Assembly (NCBI RefSeq): GCF_963678865.1
Contig: NZ_OY787459.1
Location: forward strand, 1,578,501 to 1,642,500
From: Maridesulfovibrio sp.
GTDB taxonomy: Bacteria > Desulfobacterota > Desulfovibrionia > Desulfovibrionales > Desulfovibrionaceae
DNA length: 64,000 bases
Direction: 5' to 3'
This document shows, piece by piece, positions 53,018 through 61,134 of this stretch. Positions within the stretch are counted from its first letter, which is position 1. Every line of letters starts with the position of its first letter. The translations under genes and the position numbers were made by a program. The notes under the pieces are model-generated. The model had not been told where the DNA came from. It did no database searches and was given only the letters and a program-made list of their open reading frames with translations.

Positions 53018-53058
53018 AAAAAGGGACCGTCCAGCTTTGCACTGAACAGTCCCTTTTT
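53018..53058. terminator. Bidirectional terminator between yaaA and the ABC importer operon
   Basis: AAAAAGGGAC pairs with GTCCCTTTTT around a 21-base loop; convergent genes on both sides. Confidence 0.8.
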
Positions 53059-53111
53059 AAACATAATTTTCAAACTATGAAAGAGTGCCCCCCTGACCTG
53101 CGGAAACTCTG

Positions 53112-54071
53112 CTACTCCATAAATGCTGAAGGCATGCAGACCGAGGCAGGATCAATGGCAGTATTGATCATATTATTTTCTTTCATGAAAAGAACATCTT
53201 TTTTCATGCTGGAAATATCCTCCGCAGAAAGGTGGGTGGTGAACCCGGCCCAGCCGTACAGGGTGCGGGCATCCTGCATGGATATACCATGTTCTTTGGC
53301 CCCAATGGCAATAGCTTTTTCCGGGTCAGCATTAATAAATGCCATAGCCTTGCGGAAAACCTTCAAATAACGGGCAACCAGATCGGGGTGCTCGGAAATA
53401 AACTTTTGTGAAGCGGCACTGACCAAAATGGGGGTAACCAGTCCCTTAGCAGTAGTCAAAACCCGAGCTCCAGCTTCCTTGGATTTGATTACCAGACTCG
53501 CGGCAAGAAGAGCCGCGTCCACCTGTCCGGCTAAAAGAGCTGTTCGAGACTTGGGCAAACCCATGTGAACGAACTTTACATCCGATTCCTTAAGTCCTTC
53601 CCCGTCAAGAGCAGCAACCAGCATCTGATGCAGAACAGTTCCTTTAGGCCCCGCTACGATTTTGCCTTTGAGTCCGGCCACATTCGTCGGGCCGTCATCA
53701 CGCACCACTATGGCAAAGGTTTCACAAGGACGGCTGACTCCTCCGATAATCTTTACCGGGTTTTGTCCGGCATTGGCCAGCAGTACCGAAGTTGTGTTGA
53801 TGACAGAGGCAATATCCAAAGAACCGGCAGCCAGAGCTTGCGATTGTTTTGCTCCGGAATTAATTTCTTTCCAGCTTATGCCGATGTTGTCCCCGGCAAA
53901 TTCCTTTTCGAGCATTCCCAGTGATTTCATGACCATGATCTGCAAGTTGAATGGTGATTTCACATAGGACACATTGATAGTATCGATAGATTGCGCCATA
54001 GCATTTGAGGATGCCGCCGCAATAATCAGGGTAGCGAAAAACAGGATCAGTTTCTTAAGCACGGTACTCAT
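53112..54071 (-). CDS. ABC transporter solute-binding protein, SsuA/TauA/NMT1 type
   Basis: 319 residues with a signal peptide (cut near NAMA-QS). SsuA/TauA-like segments: NVSYVKSPFNLQIMVMKSLGMLEKEF, WKEINSGAKQSQALAAGSLDIASV near residue 70-95, LKGKIVAGPKGTVLHQMLVAAL near 135, and KSRTALLAGQVDAALLAASL near 175. This family carries aliphatic sulfonates, taurine, nitrate or thiamine precursors; the ligand cannot be assigned. It overlaps the ATPase gene by 4 bases. Confidence 0.88.
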   Translation of the reverse strand: MSTVLKKLILFFATLIIAAASSNAMAQSIDTINVSYVKSPFNLQIMVMKSLGMLEKEFAGDNIGISWKEINSGAKQSQALAAGSLDIASVINTTSVLLANAGQNPVKIIGGVSRPCETFAIVVRDDGPTNVAGLKGKIVAGPKGTVLHQMLVAALDGEGLKESDVKFVHMGLPKSRTALLAGQVDAALLAASLVIKSKEAGARVLTTAKGLVTPILVSAASQKFISEHPDLVARYLKVFRKAMAFINADPEKAIAIGAKEHGISMQDARTLYGWAGFTTHLSAEDISSMKKDVLFMKENNMINTAIDPASVCMPSAFME

Positions 54072-54826
54072 AAGGTAAGCTCCTTTTTATTTTTGAGAAT
54101 AAAATCAAGAATATCTGCCTTCAAATTTTCAAAACCGGGTTGCCCCGGAGAACGGGGACGCGGCAGGTCAACCGGGCAATCCCTTACGATACGGCCATCC
54201 GCCATGACCAAAACGCGGTCAGCCAAAGTTACAGCCTCACCGATATCGTGAGTGATACACAAAACGGTCATGGGGTTTTCAGCCCAGATACGGGCCAGTT
54301 CCATCTGAAGCTGTAATCTGGTCAGGGCATCCAAAGCACCAAACGGTTCATCCATAAGCAACAATTCCGGTTTGCGGCACAGTGCACGGGCCAAAGCAAC
54401 CCTTTGAGCCATGCCCCCGGAGAGTTGATCAGGATATGCCTGTGAAAACTCTTGCATCCCTACCTGCAGCAAAGCTTCGGACACAGAGCGCTCATGATTA
54501 TCAAGAGATGTACGCCGCAGGGCCAGAAGGAGGTTATCCTGAATGGTCAGCCAGGAGAGCAGCCTTGGCTCTTGAAACATCATTCCCAATCTTGGCCTAT
54601 CCGTAACGCCCTGACTGCGGGGATTGAGGAAAGAAACAATCCCTGAATCCGGCTTTTCCAATCCTGCAATATGACGGAAAAGGGTTGTCTTTCCGCACCC
54701 GCTGTAACCTATGACAGCAACAAATGACCCCGGTTCGACCTGAAAAGTAACTCCATCCAGTGCTTGAACTGAACGATCCCCGGTCCTGTAGCACTTGCTT
54801 ATTTCCCAAACCCGAATTCCGATCAT
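54068..54826 (-). CDS. ABC transporter ATP-binding protein, SsuB/TauB type
   Basis: 252 residues. Walker A GYSGCGKTTLFRH, Q-loop MMFQEPRLLSW, signature LSGGMAQRVALARAL, Walker B LLLMDEPFGALD and the H-loop CITHDIGEAV. The MxFQEPRLLPW-type Q-loop and DEPFGALDxLTR are typical of SsuB/TauB/NrtD. The start is the ATG at 54826, which overlaps the permease stop (ATGA); a longer frame to 54868 would run into the permease gene. Middle gene of the operon permease-ATPase-binding protein. Confidence 0.92.
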   Translation of the reverse strand: MIGIRVWEISKCYRTGDRSVQALDGVTFQVEPGSFVAVIGYSGCGKTTLFRHIAGLEKPDSGIVSFLNPRSQGVTDRPRLGMMFQEPRLLSWLTIQDNLLLALRRTSLDNHERSVSEALLQVGMQEFSQAYPDQLSGGMAQRVALARALCRKPELLLMDEPFGALDALTRLQLQMELARIWAENPMTVLCITHDIGEAVTLADRVLVMADGRIVRDCPVDLPRPRSPGQPGFENLKADILDFILKNKKELTL

Positions 54827-55761
54827 GCGCTGAACTCTCTCGACAGGTGCAGCCGACATCCAGCCCAAGCCGTGATACGTGAAAGGATAATATCAAAAAC
54901 AAATCCGAGAACACCGATGAGTATAATGCCCACGAACATTCTATCCGTACGGGCCAGCTGCTCTGCGTCCAGAATCATGTAACCGATGCCGGATGCTGCT
55001 GCTATCAGTTCCGCACCGATCAGGGCGCGCCAGCTGTATCCGAAACCTATACGCAATCCGGTTATGACTGAAGGCAAGGCCGAGGGGAGCAGGACACTGA
55101 CAAAAATATCCCATCTAGTAAGGTCTATGGTGTCGGCCATTTCCAAAAGCCTACTGTCCGTGTTCTTTAATCCGTCCAAGGAGTTCAGGAAAATGGGAAA
55201 AAAACTGGCAAGAATAATCACTGCAAGCTTAGACTCCTCTCCTATCCCCAGCCAGAGGATAAGAAGCGGAATCAGGGCCAGAGGAGGGGTAACTCGGAGT
55301 ACTGTCAGAGGGACACGCAAAAGGCGTTCACTAGTGGGGGAAAAATACAAAAATGCGGCAAGCGGAAGTGCCATGCAGGCTGTCAGTAGAAACCCTACAA
55401 AAACCCTTGCCAGACTAACGCAGGAGTTCAACCACAATTCACCGGACAAAACGGCATCAACGGCCGCGTCAATGACTGCTCCCGGCGAAGGCGTAAGGTA
55501 AGGGTTCAACATACGCCAATGGCCCAGCCCCCACCATGCAAGTATGACAACAGCCGGGATAAAGATTGTCAGAGCGAAGCCCTTCAACCGATCTCTAAAA
55601 AAAAATCGCCGGGGTGAGACATCATCTCGCCGATTACCCCCGGAGACTGCGACCACAGCAGACTCCATACTGTCATCTGGAACTATCGGTTTATGACCAT
55701 ACTCAAGTTCTGAGTGTATTCTTTCCGAATCAGAGGCTGTATGCAAAAAGCTACCTTTCAA
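54823..55761 (-). CDS. ABC transporter permease, SsuC/TauC type
   Basis: 312 residues with six membrane helices. The N-terminal ~60 residues are hydrophilic and unusually long for the family. The EAA loop is LLEMADTIDLTRWDIFVSVLLPSALPSVITGLRIGFGYSWRALIGAEL, split here as LPSALPSVITGLRIGFGYSW near residue 225. RPLPPLALIPLLILWLG-like block: RVTPPLALIPLLILWLGIG near 165. First gene of the importer operon. Confidence 0.9.
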   Translation of the reverse strand: MKGSFLHTASDSERIHSELEYGHKPIVPDDSMESAVVAVSGGNRRDDVSPRRFFFRDRLKGFALTIFIPAVVILAWWGLGHWRMLNPYLTPSPGAVIDAAVDAVLSGELWLNSCVSLARVFVGFLLTACMALPLAAFLYFSPTSERLLRVPLTVLRVTPPLALIPLLILWLGIGEESKLAVIILASFFPIFLNSLDGLKNTDSRLLEMADTIDLTRWDIFVSVLLPSALPSVITGLRIGFGYSWRALIGAELIAAASGIGYMILDAEQLARTDRMFVGIILIGVLGFVFDIILSRITAWAGCRLHLSREFSA

Positions 55762-56254
55762 TCTTTAGGTATGTATTAGATGTATAACTTTCAATAACGG
55801 GTAACACAAACTCAGGTACTCCCGTGAAGCATAGCTGTCAATAGTGGCTATGGCAGGAACTAAGTTGGTTCTCTCTTGACGACAGGTGCGAAAATCTCAG
55901 CCAATACGAAAAACGAATTCTGATATGTTCATAGAAGACATACCGTGCAGCACTTTTTTAGAATGAGCCTGTTCTAAAAACGAGCATAATTCAAAAAGTG
56001 TTCTGATATGGGACATAAAACTATTGCCTCTTTTTATTGGTCTACTCTTAAAGAGCATCGGCTTTGTTTTAACTTCAAAAGTGGGGTAACATATCGATAT
56101 CTTGCTTCTATTATTTTCCTTCATATTTTCTTCAGTCTCATTTCTCAGCTGTCTGCACGGTGTGGCATGCGTAATGCTAACTGCGATTTATTATCTGTGG
56201 TCTCATTGGCTGTTATCGAAAATTTCATAGTACGATAATTCAAGAGAGGTTCCC
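55762..56254. other. 493-base intergenic region upstream of bdhA
   Basis: It separates the leftward importer operon from the rightward bdhA and contains a sigma-54-type promoter near its right end (56162-56178). The ~300 bases upstream of that promoter could hold activator-binding sites. Two overlapping frames (minus 55897-56124 and plus 56008-56238) look random. No repeat or RNA was recognised. Confidence 0.5.
56162..56178 (+). promoter_or_regulatory. Sigma-54 (-24/-12) promoter of bdhA
   Basis: TGTGGCATGCGTAATGCTA contains GG and GC 10 bases apart, the exact sigma-54 spacing, in the context TGGCA-N7-TGCT. The ATG of bdhA lies 77 bases downstream. Two similar elements flank the lipB and CMD genes. 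Confidence 0.65.
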
Positions 56255-57325
56255 ATGAGTGAAACAATGCGAGCTGCCGTCTGGCATGGCAAAGAGGATG
56301 TACGTGTAGAAACTGTTTCTGTTCCACCTTTTCCTTCTGCAGGGTGGGTAAAAATCAAGGTTGACTGGTGTGGTATCTGCGGATCTGATTTGCATGAATA
56401 TATTGCAGGGCCTATTTTTATCCCGACGGAAGCTCCCCATCCCCTTACCGGCAAGCAGGGCAGCTTGATTCTGGGGCATGAGTTTACCGGTACCGTGGTG
56501 GAAGTGGGTGAAGGAGTCAGCAACGTAAGCGTCGGCGACTTTGTCGCCCCTGATGCCTGCCAGCATTGCGGGGAGTGTGTAACCTGCCGGGCCGGCCGCT
56601 ACAATGTCTGTGAGAAACTCGCTTTCACCGGACTTCACAATGATGGAGCCTTTGCCAAGTATGTAAACATCCCCGCAGAACTGTGCTACAAATTGCCGGC
56701 TGGAGTTACCCCTGAAGCGGGAGCATTGATAGAACCTCTGGCAACCGGATTCAAAGCCGTGCGCGAAGCCGGTTCAATTCTTGGAGAAACGGTCGTAATT
56801 ATAGGGGCCGGAACCATCGGTCTCGGAACACTCATGGCTGCGAAAGCCGCGGGTGCCGGTAAAATCATAATGCTGGAAATGTCCAAAGCCCGCACCGCCA
56901 AGGCGGAAGAATGCGGAGCGGATGTGATTATCAATCCTTCTGAATGCGATGCCGTGGCCGAGATCAAAGCCTTGACCAACGGTTCCGGAGCAGACGTTTC
57001 ATTTGAATGTGTAGGTAATAAATTTACCGGCCCGTTAGCTGTGGATGTGCTCCGCAATGCCGGGCGGGCCATTATTGTCGGTATCTTTGAGGAACCGAGT
57101 TCTTTTAATTTTTTCAGCCTGAGCGGCACTGACAAACGGGTTATCGGAACTCTGGCCTATACTCTGGAAGATTTCAAGGGAGTTTCTACATTACTTGCCA
57201 CGGGACAACTTAAAGCTGATCCCATGATTACCGGAAAAATCGAACTGGAAGATATTGTTGAAAAAGGCTTTCTGGAACTGATTAACAATAAAGATGAAAA
57301 TATAAAAATTATAGTGAAGCCTTAA
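56255..57325 (+). CDS. bdhA: (R,R)-2,3-butanediol dehydrogenase, zinc-dependent alcohol dehydrogenase family
   Basis: 356 residues of the medium-chain dehydrogenase family. Catalytic zinc site: DWCGICGSDLHEY (Cys near 38), LGHEFTGTVVEVGEG (His/Glu near 72). The insert IAGPIFIPTEAPHPLTG is characteristic of butanediol dehydrogenases. Structural zinc: CQHCGECVTCRAGRYNVC (four Cys). NAD-binding: VIIGAGTIGLGTLMAA followed by the acidic LEMSKAR, favouring NAD. It would oxidise 2,3-butanediol to acetoin, the substrate of the Aco system 5-8 kb to the right. GAGAGG precedes the ATG; a sigma-54-type promoter lies upstream. Confidence 0.92.
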   Translation: MSETMRAAVWHGKEDVRVETVSVPPFPSAGWVKIKVDWCGICGSDLHEYIAGPIFIPTEAPHPLTGKQGSLILGHEFTGTVVEVGEGVSNVSVGDFVAPDACQHCGECVTCRAGRYNVCEKLAFTGLHNDGAFAKYVNIPAELCYKLPAGVTPEAGALIEPLATGFKAVREAGSILGETVVIIGAGTIGLGTLMAAKAAGAGKIIMLEMSKARTAKAEECGADVIINPSECDAVAEIKALTNGSGADVSFECVGNKFTGPLAVDVLRNAGRAIIVGIFEEPSSFNFFSLSGTDKRVIGTLAYTLEDFKGVSTLLATGQLKADPMITGKIELEDIVEKGFLELINNKDENIKIIVKP

Positions 57326-57344
57326 GAGAAGAATGCGAGGCCGC

Positions 57345-57540
57345 AAATAATAATTTATGGTAAAAGGTTTTGATCTGCAGCGTGTCCTTCGTGACTATAT
57401 GCGGATTGAAATAACGGGTGTAAACCCCGGTGCCTTGTACTGTTGGCAGAGGAATAGACGTTTTCGGTTTTCCAGTTATCGGAACGGAATTGTGCACCCG
57501 AAAACGTCCGAAGGGAAGAGTCGCAAGGTTCTTCCCTTTT
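57345..57540 (+). ncRNA. Structured intergenic RNA candidate between bdhA and the MBL gene
   Basis: GACGTTTTCGG at 57457-57467 pairs perfectly with CCGAAAACGTC at 57498-57508 across a 30-base loop, followed at once by a terminator hairpin (57511-57534). Upstream, GGGTGTAAACCC forms a small hairpin near 57418. The order aptamer-like fold, long stem, terminator, gene is typical of riboswitches or attenuators, but I recognise no known class. Confidence 0.35.
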
Positions 57541-57541
57541 C
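57511..57541 (+). terminator. Terminator after bdhA or attenuator of the MBL gene
   Basis: AAGGGAAGA pairs with TCTTCCCTT-type bases (AAGGGAAGA / TTCTTCCCTT) followed by TTCTTTT. It lies about 60 bases before the MBL-fold gene. Confidence 0.7.
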
Positions 57542-57601
57542 TTTTGGCCCTTCGCCAGTTGAGGCGAGAAAGCCCATCTGCTCCGGCAGTGGAGTAATAA
57601 A

Positions 57602-58393
57602 ATGAATTATGTCGATGTTACGCTTGTAGCCAACGCCGGAGTGCTGGTCAGATATGATGGAACAGATATCCTGATTGATGGAATACATTATGAAGGAGGG
57701 CATCCCTTTTGCAAAGTCTCTCCAATGGACCTGCAGCTCATGAAGACAGGGACTCCGCCTTTTGACCGTCTTGATTATCTGTTTTTCTCCCATGAGCACC
57801 CCGATCATTTCACGCCCTCCTTGGTTTGCGAGCAATTGAAACAGAGGCCGGTGAAATTTCTTTTAATTCCAGAGGACAGATACGGATCCAAATCCATGGG
57901 TGAATTGCTTGGAGAAGTTAGGAAACGCGGCATCAGCCATCATATTTCAAGTCTGGGACCGGGAGAATTTAAATCTTTTGATCTGAAAAAAGACCTAAAG
58001 CTGACAATTATCGGTACACGCCATATGGGACCCCAGTATCAGGATGTTCCAAATGACTGCTTTATGCTTGAAATGGGAGGAATAAACATTCTGTTTACAG
58101 GTGATGCCGACCCTGTAGCGGAATATTATGAAAAGCAGTTGCAGGGAGTCGAACTGGAAGCAGTCTTTGTGAATCCGTTATTTTATCATAACCGGGAAGG
58201 ACGAAGAATTATCAATGAAATATTCAGGCCTAGAAATGTAGTTGTATATCATATGCCGTCTGAAAAAAGCGACCCCATGCAGTTAAGGCTGACAGTGGAG
58301 CGTGCCCGGGAGAAATATGTTAAATGCGGATTACAAACATATATTCTTCAAAGGGAAAGACAGAAAATTCGCTTTTGGCCCAACAACCTATAA
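57602..58393 (+). CDS. MBL-fold metal-dependent hydrolase
   Basis: 263 residues with the metallo-beta-lactamase motif SHEHPDHFTP (HxHxDH) near residue 63, preceded by VLVRYDGTDILIDGIHY. Further ligands: GTRHMGPQYQD near 140, ILFTGDADP near 162, and VVVYHMPSEKSD near 218. The family covers hydrolases of many substrates, so no specific reaction can be assigned. No close ribosome-binding site beyond a weak GGAG at -11. It follows bdhA with a terminator-like structure between them and could be read through from the bdhA promoter. Confidence 0.85.
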   Translation: MNYVDVTLVANAGVLVRYDGTDILIDGIHYEGGHPFCKVSPMDLQLMKTGTPPFDRLDYLFFSHEHPDHFTPSLVCEQLKQRPVKFLLIPEDRYGSKSMGELLGEVRKRGISHHISSLGPGEFKSFDLKKDLKLTIIGTRHMGPQYQDVPNDCFMLEMGGINILFTGDADPVAEYYEKQLQGVELEAVFVNPLFYHNREGRRIINEIFRPRNVVVYHMPSEKSDPMQLRLTVERAREKYVKCGLQTYILQRERQKIRFWPNNL

Positions 58394-58512
58394 AGCTGGC
58401 TGGCTTTCTGGCTTTCCCCAAGGCACGCTCCACTAGAACCTATTCCGGTTTCAGGTAGTTGATTAGCTGGGGATAACCACCTGACCGAAAATTTATCAAT
58501 TTAGATCTTTAA

Positions 58513-59391
58513 TTAATGATTACCACAACATTTGGAATTAAGCTGCCGAAAACTTTTTTCAGCATGATAGGAACTGCGGACCAAAGGTCCGGAAACAACC
58601 TCCATAAAACCGAGCCGGGTGCCGATTTCAGCATATTCATTAAATCTGTCCGGGTGAATATACTCAATTAACGGATGGTGCGCCGGGGAAGGACAAAGAT
58701 ATTGTCCGATGGTCAGTATGCTGCACCCCGCTTCAACAAGGTCTTTCATAACCGCCACTACTTCTGCTTTTTTTTCACCCAAACCGAGCATAAGCCCTGA
58801 TTTTGTGGTAATTTTACTCTTTGAATTAATCCGGGAGACATTGCTGAGCAACTCCAGAGACTGTTCGTATTTTGCGGCAGGTCTTACTGTGGGATACAGT
58901 CTGGGTACTGTCTCGACATTGTGGTTTATCACTTCCGGGGCAGCATCAATTACCTTTAGCAAAGAATCTGTCTGTCCTTTGAAATCGGGAATAAGAACTT
59001 CCACTGTCGATTCTGGATTTTCCTTTCTAATTGCAGCGATTGTGCTTGCAAAATGACCGGCCCCTCCGTCCGGGAGATCATCGCGGGTCACGGAAGTTAC
59101 AACAATATGTTTCAATCCCAGTTGTTTTGCCGTAAGTGCCAGTTTAACCGGTTCATCCGGGTCCGGAGCGTTCGGCTTTCCGTGGTTAACTGCGCAGAAT
59201 GCGCAGTTGCGGGTACAGATATCCCCTAAAATCATAAACGTGCAGGTTCTGCTGGCAAAACATTCACCGATATTGGGACATTGTGCGCTTTCACAAACAG
59301 AATGAAGCTCCCCTTTCCCCAGCAGCTCCCGGATACTGTTCATATGTTGCGCGTCCGGTGCGGGTATGGTTAACCACTCAGGCTTTTGCAT
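58513..59391 (-). CDS. lipA: Lipoyl synthase
   Basis: Radical-SAM enzyme that inserts two sulfur atoms into protein-bound octanoyl groups. 292 residues. Auxiliary cluster CESAQCPNIGEC (C-x4-C-x5-C) near residue 33, radical-SAM cluster CTRNCAFC (C-x3-C-x2-C) near 59, the VVTSVTRDDLPDGGAGHFA block near 97, and the C-terminal RSSYHAEKS with the Ser ligand of the auxiliary cluster. It overlaps lipB by 14 bases. In this context its main client is probably the acetoin dehydrogenase E2 subunit, which is outside the window. Confidence 0.96.
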   Translation of the reverse strand: MQKPEWLTIPAPDAQHMNSIRELLGKGELHSVCESAQCPNIGECFASRTCTFMILGDICTRNCAFCAVNHGKPNAPDPDEPVKLALTAKQLGLKHIVVTSVTRDDLPDGGAGHFASTIAAIRKENPESTVEVLIPDFKGQTDSLLKVIDAAPEVINHNVETVPRLYPTVRPAAKYEQSLELLSNVSRINSKSKITTKSGLMLGLGEKKAEVVAVMKDLVEAGCSILTIGQYLCPSPAHHPLIEYIHPDRFNEYAEIGTRLGFMEVVSGPLVRSSYHAEKSFRQLNSKCCGNH

Positions 59392-60091
59392 ATTTCTCCT
59401 CCCTGATAATATTTTTCAAGGTTGTAGGGAGCAAAGGCATATCGAAAACTGCGCTGAACTGTTTACACATTTCATTTCGAACAATTTCAATCTGAACCGG
59501 CTCGCCCATTATTTCGCTCATTGAGGTAACCCCATATGATGTTATGCCGCAGGGGATTATATAGGAAAAGTGCTCAAGGTCGGGGCAGACATTCAGTGAA
59601 ATTCCGTGCATTGTAATCCAGTTGCGTACAGCTATGCCCATGGCTCCTATCTTCCGGTCCCCAACCCAGACTCCAGGAAACTGCTGCTTGCGTCCGGCCT
59701 TGATATCAAAAGCACTCAAGGTCCGAATCATGACTTCTTCCATCTTCCGGGCATAAGCATGCAAATCCCGCTGCTCCCCTTCAAGGGAAATAATAGGATA
59801 GCATACGAGCTGACCGGGACCGTGGTAGGTGATATCGCCACCTCTGGAAGTATCATGGACAGTAATATTGTGCTGGGTAAGGACCTGATTATCAACAAGC
59901 AGATGATCACGGCTGCCGCTACGGCCAATTGTAAAACATGGCCAATGCTCCAGCATAATAACAACGTCAGGTATAAGTTCCTGCTTTTTCAAGGCATGGA
60001 TATCCTTCTGCAACTGAAAAATTTCCATGTAGTCACTGGTGGATAAATTTAGCAACAGGGCTGTTTGCTGATGTGTGTCTTCCTTAAACAT
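59378..60091 (-). CDS. lipB: Octanoyltransferase LipB
   Basis: Transfers octanoate from acyl carrier protein to lipoyl domains. 237 residues. Motifs: SRGGDITYHGPGQLVCYPI near residue 83, RKIGAMGIAVRNWITMHGISLN with the catalytic Lys near 145, and YIIPCGITSYGVTSM with the catalytic Cys near 180. The ATG at 60091 lies inside a palindrome and only 1-2 bases after the start point predicted by the adjacent sigma-54 promoter, so the message may be leaderless or the start may lie further down (TTG at codon 13). Co-transcribed with lipA. Confidence 0.94.
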   Translation of the reverse strand: MFKEDTHQQTALLLNLSTSDYMEIFQLQKDIHALKKQELIPDVVIMLEHWPCFTIGRSGSRDHLLVDNQVLTQHNITVHDTSRGGDITYHGPGQLVCYPIISLEGEQRDLHAYARKMEEVMIRTLSAFDIKAGRKQQFPGVWVGDRKIGAMGIAVRNWITMHGISLNVCPDLEHFSYIIPCGITSYGVTSMSEIMGEPVQIEIVRNEMCKQFSAVFDMPLLPTTLKNIIREEKYAKA

Positions 60092-60102
60092 GCTTTAAGG
60101 AA
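60080..60102. promoter_or_regulatory. Palindrome covering the lipB start codon
   Basis: TTCCTTAAA and TTTAAGGAA are perfect 9-base arms around CATGC, which contains the lipB ATG. It could be an operator or an mRNA hairpin hiding the start. Confidence 0.45.
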
Positions 60103-60118
60103 AGCAACATGTATGCCA
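60103..60118 (-). promoter_or_regulatory. Sigma-54 (-24/-12) promoter of lipB-lipA
   Basis: Read leftward the sequence is TGGCATACATGTTGCT: TGGCA and TTGCT with GG and GC 10 bases apart, a near-consensus sigma-54 element. The predicted start point is about 60092. Confidence 0.7.
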
Positions 60119-60346
60119 GTGATTTTTTCACGCGACAACAACTATGAACTGATCCGGAGTCCTTATGCTTATCCTGCTTCATTGCTTGTAATTTAAGCTC
60201 TGCAGGAGATTTATGCATCATACTATTTTTGTATTGTACTGTTCATTTTCCGATCAATGTTCATCTCTGGAACATTTTTAATATAATTTTTGAGTATACA
60301 GGCTCATTATTTGTACGTTTTTTGGGCCATTCCAGATAAATAAAAA

Positions 60347-60363
60347 GAGGCACGCTCTTTGCT
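60347..60363 (+). promoter_or_regulatory. Sigma-54 (-24/-12) promoter of the CMD gene
   Basis: GAGGCACGCTCTTTGCT: GGCACG and TTGCT with GG at 60349-60350 and GC at 60361-60362, exactly 10 bases between. The CMD-gene ATG is 40 bases downstream with AGAGGAG before it. Confidence 0.75.
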
Positions 60364-60402
60364 TTATAGCTGTATCTTAAACCTTAAAGAGGAGAATTTA
60401 AA

Positions 60403-60729
60403 ATGGATGCAGCAGAAAAAGCAGCGAACACCTTGGCTAAAATGACTCAGAAAGCAGGTGATGTTTTCCCTAAATACCTTAACTTCACCAAAGAAATCAG
60501 TGAATTCGGTCCAATTGACCATAAAACTCAGGAACTGATTCATGTTGCCTGTTCCATGATGTCTCAGTGCGAAATGTGCATCTCGCTCCACATTCAAGGC
60601 GCAGCAAGCCATGGTGCCAGCAAAGAAGAAATCATGCAGGCAGCGATGCTCGCCATTTCCATGGGAGGATCTCCCAAGGTAATGTACATGCACTATGTTT
60701 TTGACGAACTTGAAGATCTGTTCGATTAG
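60403..60729 (+). CDS. Carboxymuconolactone decarboxylase / AhpD-like protein
   Basis: 108 residues, all-helical, with the AhpD-type redox motif SQCEMCISLHIQGAASHG (CxxC with His four residues after the second Cys) near residue 55 and the helix KEEIMQAAMLAISMGGSPKVMY after it. Such small proteins act as disulfide reductases or peroxidase partners; decarboxylase activity is not implied. It has its own sigma-54-type promoter and AGAGGAG ribosome-binding site, so it is expected to be induced together with the butanediol/acetoin genes. A terminator follows. Confidence 0.9.
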   Translation: MDAAEKAANTLAKMTQKAGDVFPKYLNFTKEISEFGPIDHKTQELIHVACSMMSQCEMCISLHIQGAASHGASKEEIMQAAMLAISMGGSPKVMYMHYVFDELEDLFD

Positions 60730-60740
60730 TCGGTCCACAC

Positions 60741-60791
60741 ATTTTCCCCTGACCTGCGGAGAAAAAAGTTCTCCGCTATTCAGGGGAAAAT
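60741..60791 (+). terminator. Two-part terminator hairpin after the CMD gene
   Basis: ATTTTCCCCTGA pairs with TCAGGGGAAAAT outside, and CGGAGAA with TTCTCCG inside. Confidence 0.75.
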
Positions 60792-61014
60792 GTCGCTGTA
60801 AATCTGAAAAGTAAAGTGTGCCTGCCGTCCGGTGAAAACGGACTTGCTCACGGTGGATTCATTTTCAAACGGACCGATTATGCCGACATGCCTGCGGAGC
60901 ATCATCTCAGGGGAATATATGGTAAAGGTGGAAGTCTTTTATGGAGAGGAAGTTGTTTCCAGCGTGATTTTTACCTGTTTCATACCTAAAAAAATTGCTC
61001 TTAAAGGCAGGTAA
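60753..61014 (+). pseudogene. Degraded hotdog-fold (PaaI-like) thioesterase
   Basis: One frame reads ENVAVNLKSKVCLPSGENGL then AHGGFIFKRTDYADM, the active-site region of small hotdog thioesterases (G-x-x-HGG-x-x-x-x-x-x-D). About 20 residues later the sequence leaves the family, and another frame (from about 60908) continues with MVKVEVFYGEEVVSSVIFTCFIPKK, the usual C-terminal strands. The middle third is missing, the frame has shifted and there is no start codon with a ribosome-binding site. I take it as a remnant. The match is from memory of the family. Confidence 0.5.
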
Positions 61015-61087
61015 TTCGCTTTCTACAAAGTACGTATGTAGTCTGGAAAAAATTAACTGACTGCAAATCTGTTGTATCATATTACGC

Positions 61088-61119
61088 GGGGGCAGCACTT
61101 CGTTAAAGGATGCTGCCCC
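61088..61119 (-). terminator. Hairpin after the aco operon
   Basis: GGGGCAGCA / TGCTGCCCC with a 13-base loop just after the DUF6506 stop; no clear T-run, so efficiency is uncertain. Confidence 0.5.
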
Positions 61120-61134
61120 TGCTTACTTTTGAAA

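Larger units (their letters stand above)
60092..60402. other. 311-base divergent control region between lipB and the CMD gene
   Basis: It carries two sigma-54-type promoters facing outwards (60103-60118 leftward, 60347-60363 rightward). The ~230 bases between them are the natural place for a shared upstream activator site. I see no coding frame in it. Confidence 0.6.

Noticed and set aside
55897..56238. Two overlapping small frames upstream of bdhA
   Set aside because: They lie on opposite strands, lack ribosome-binding sites and show no recognisable protein features; the region is better read as control DNA.
57357..57605. An 82-residue frame between bdhA and the MBL gene
   Set aside because: It covers the stem and terminator structures and runs into the MBL start; no family likeness.
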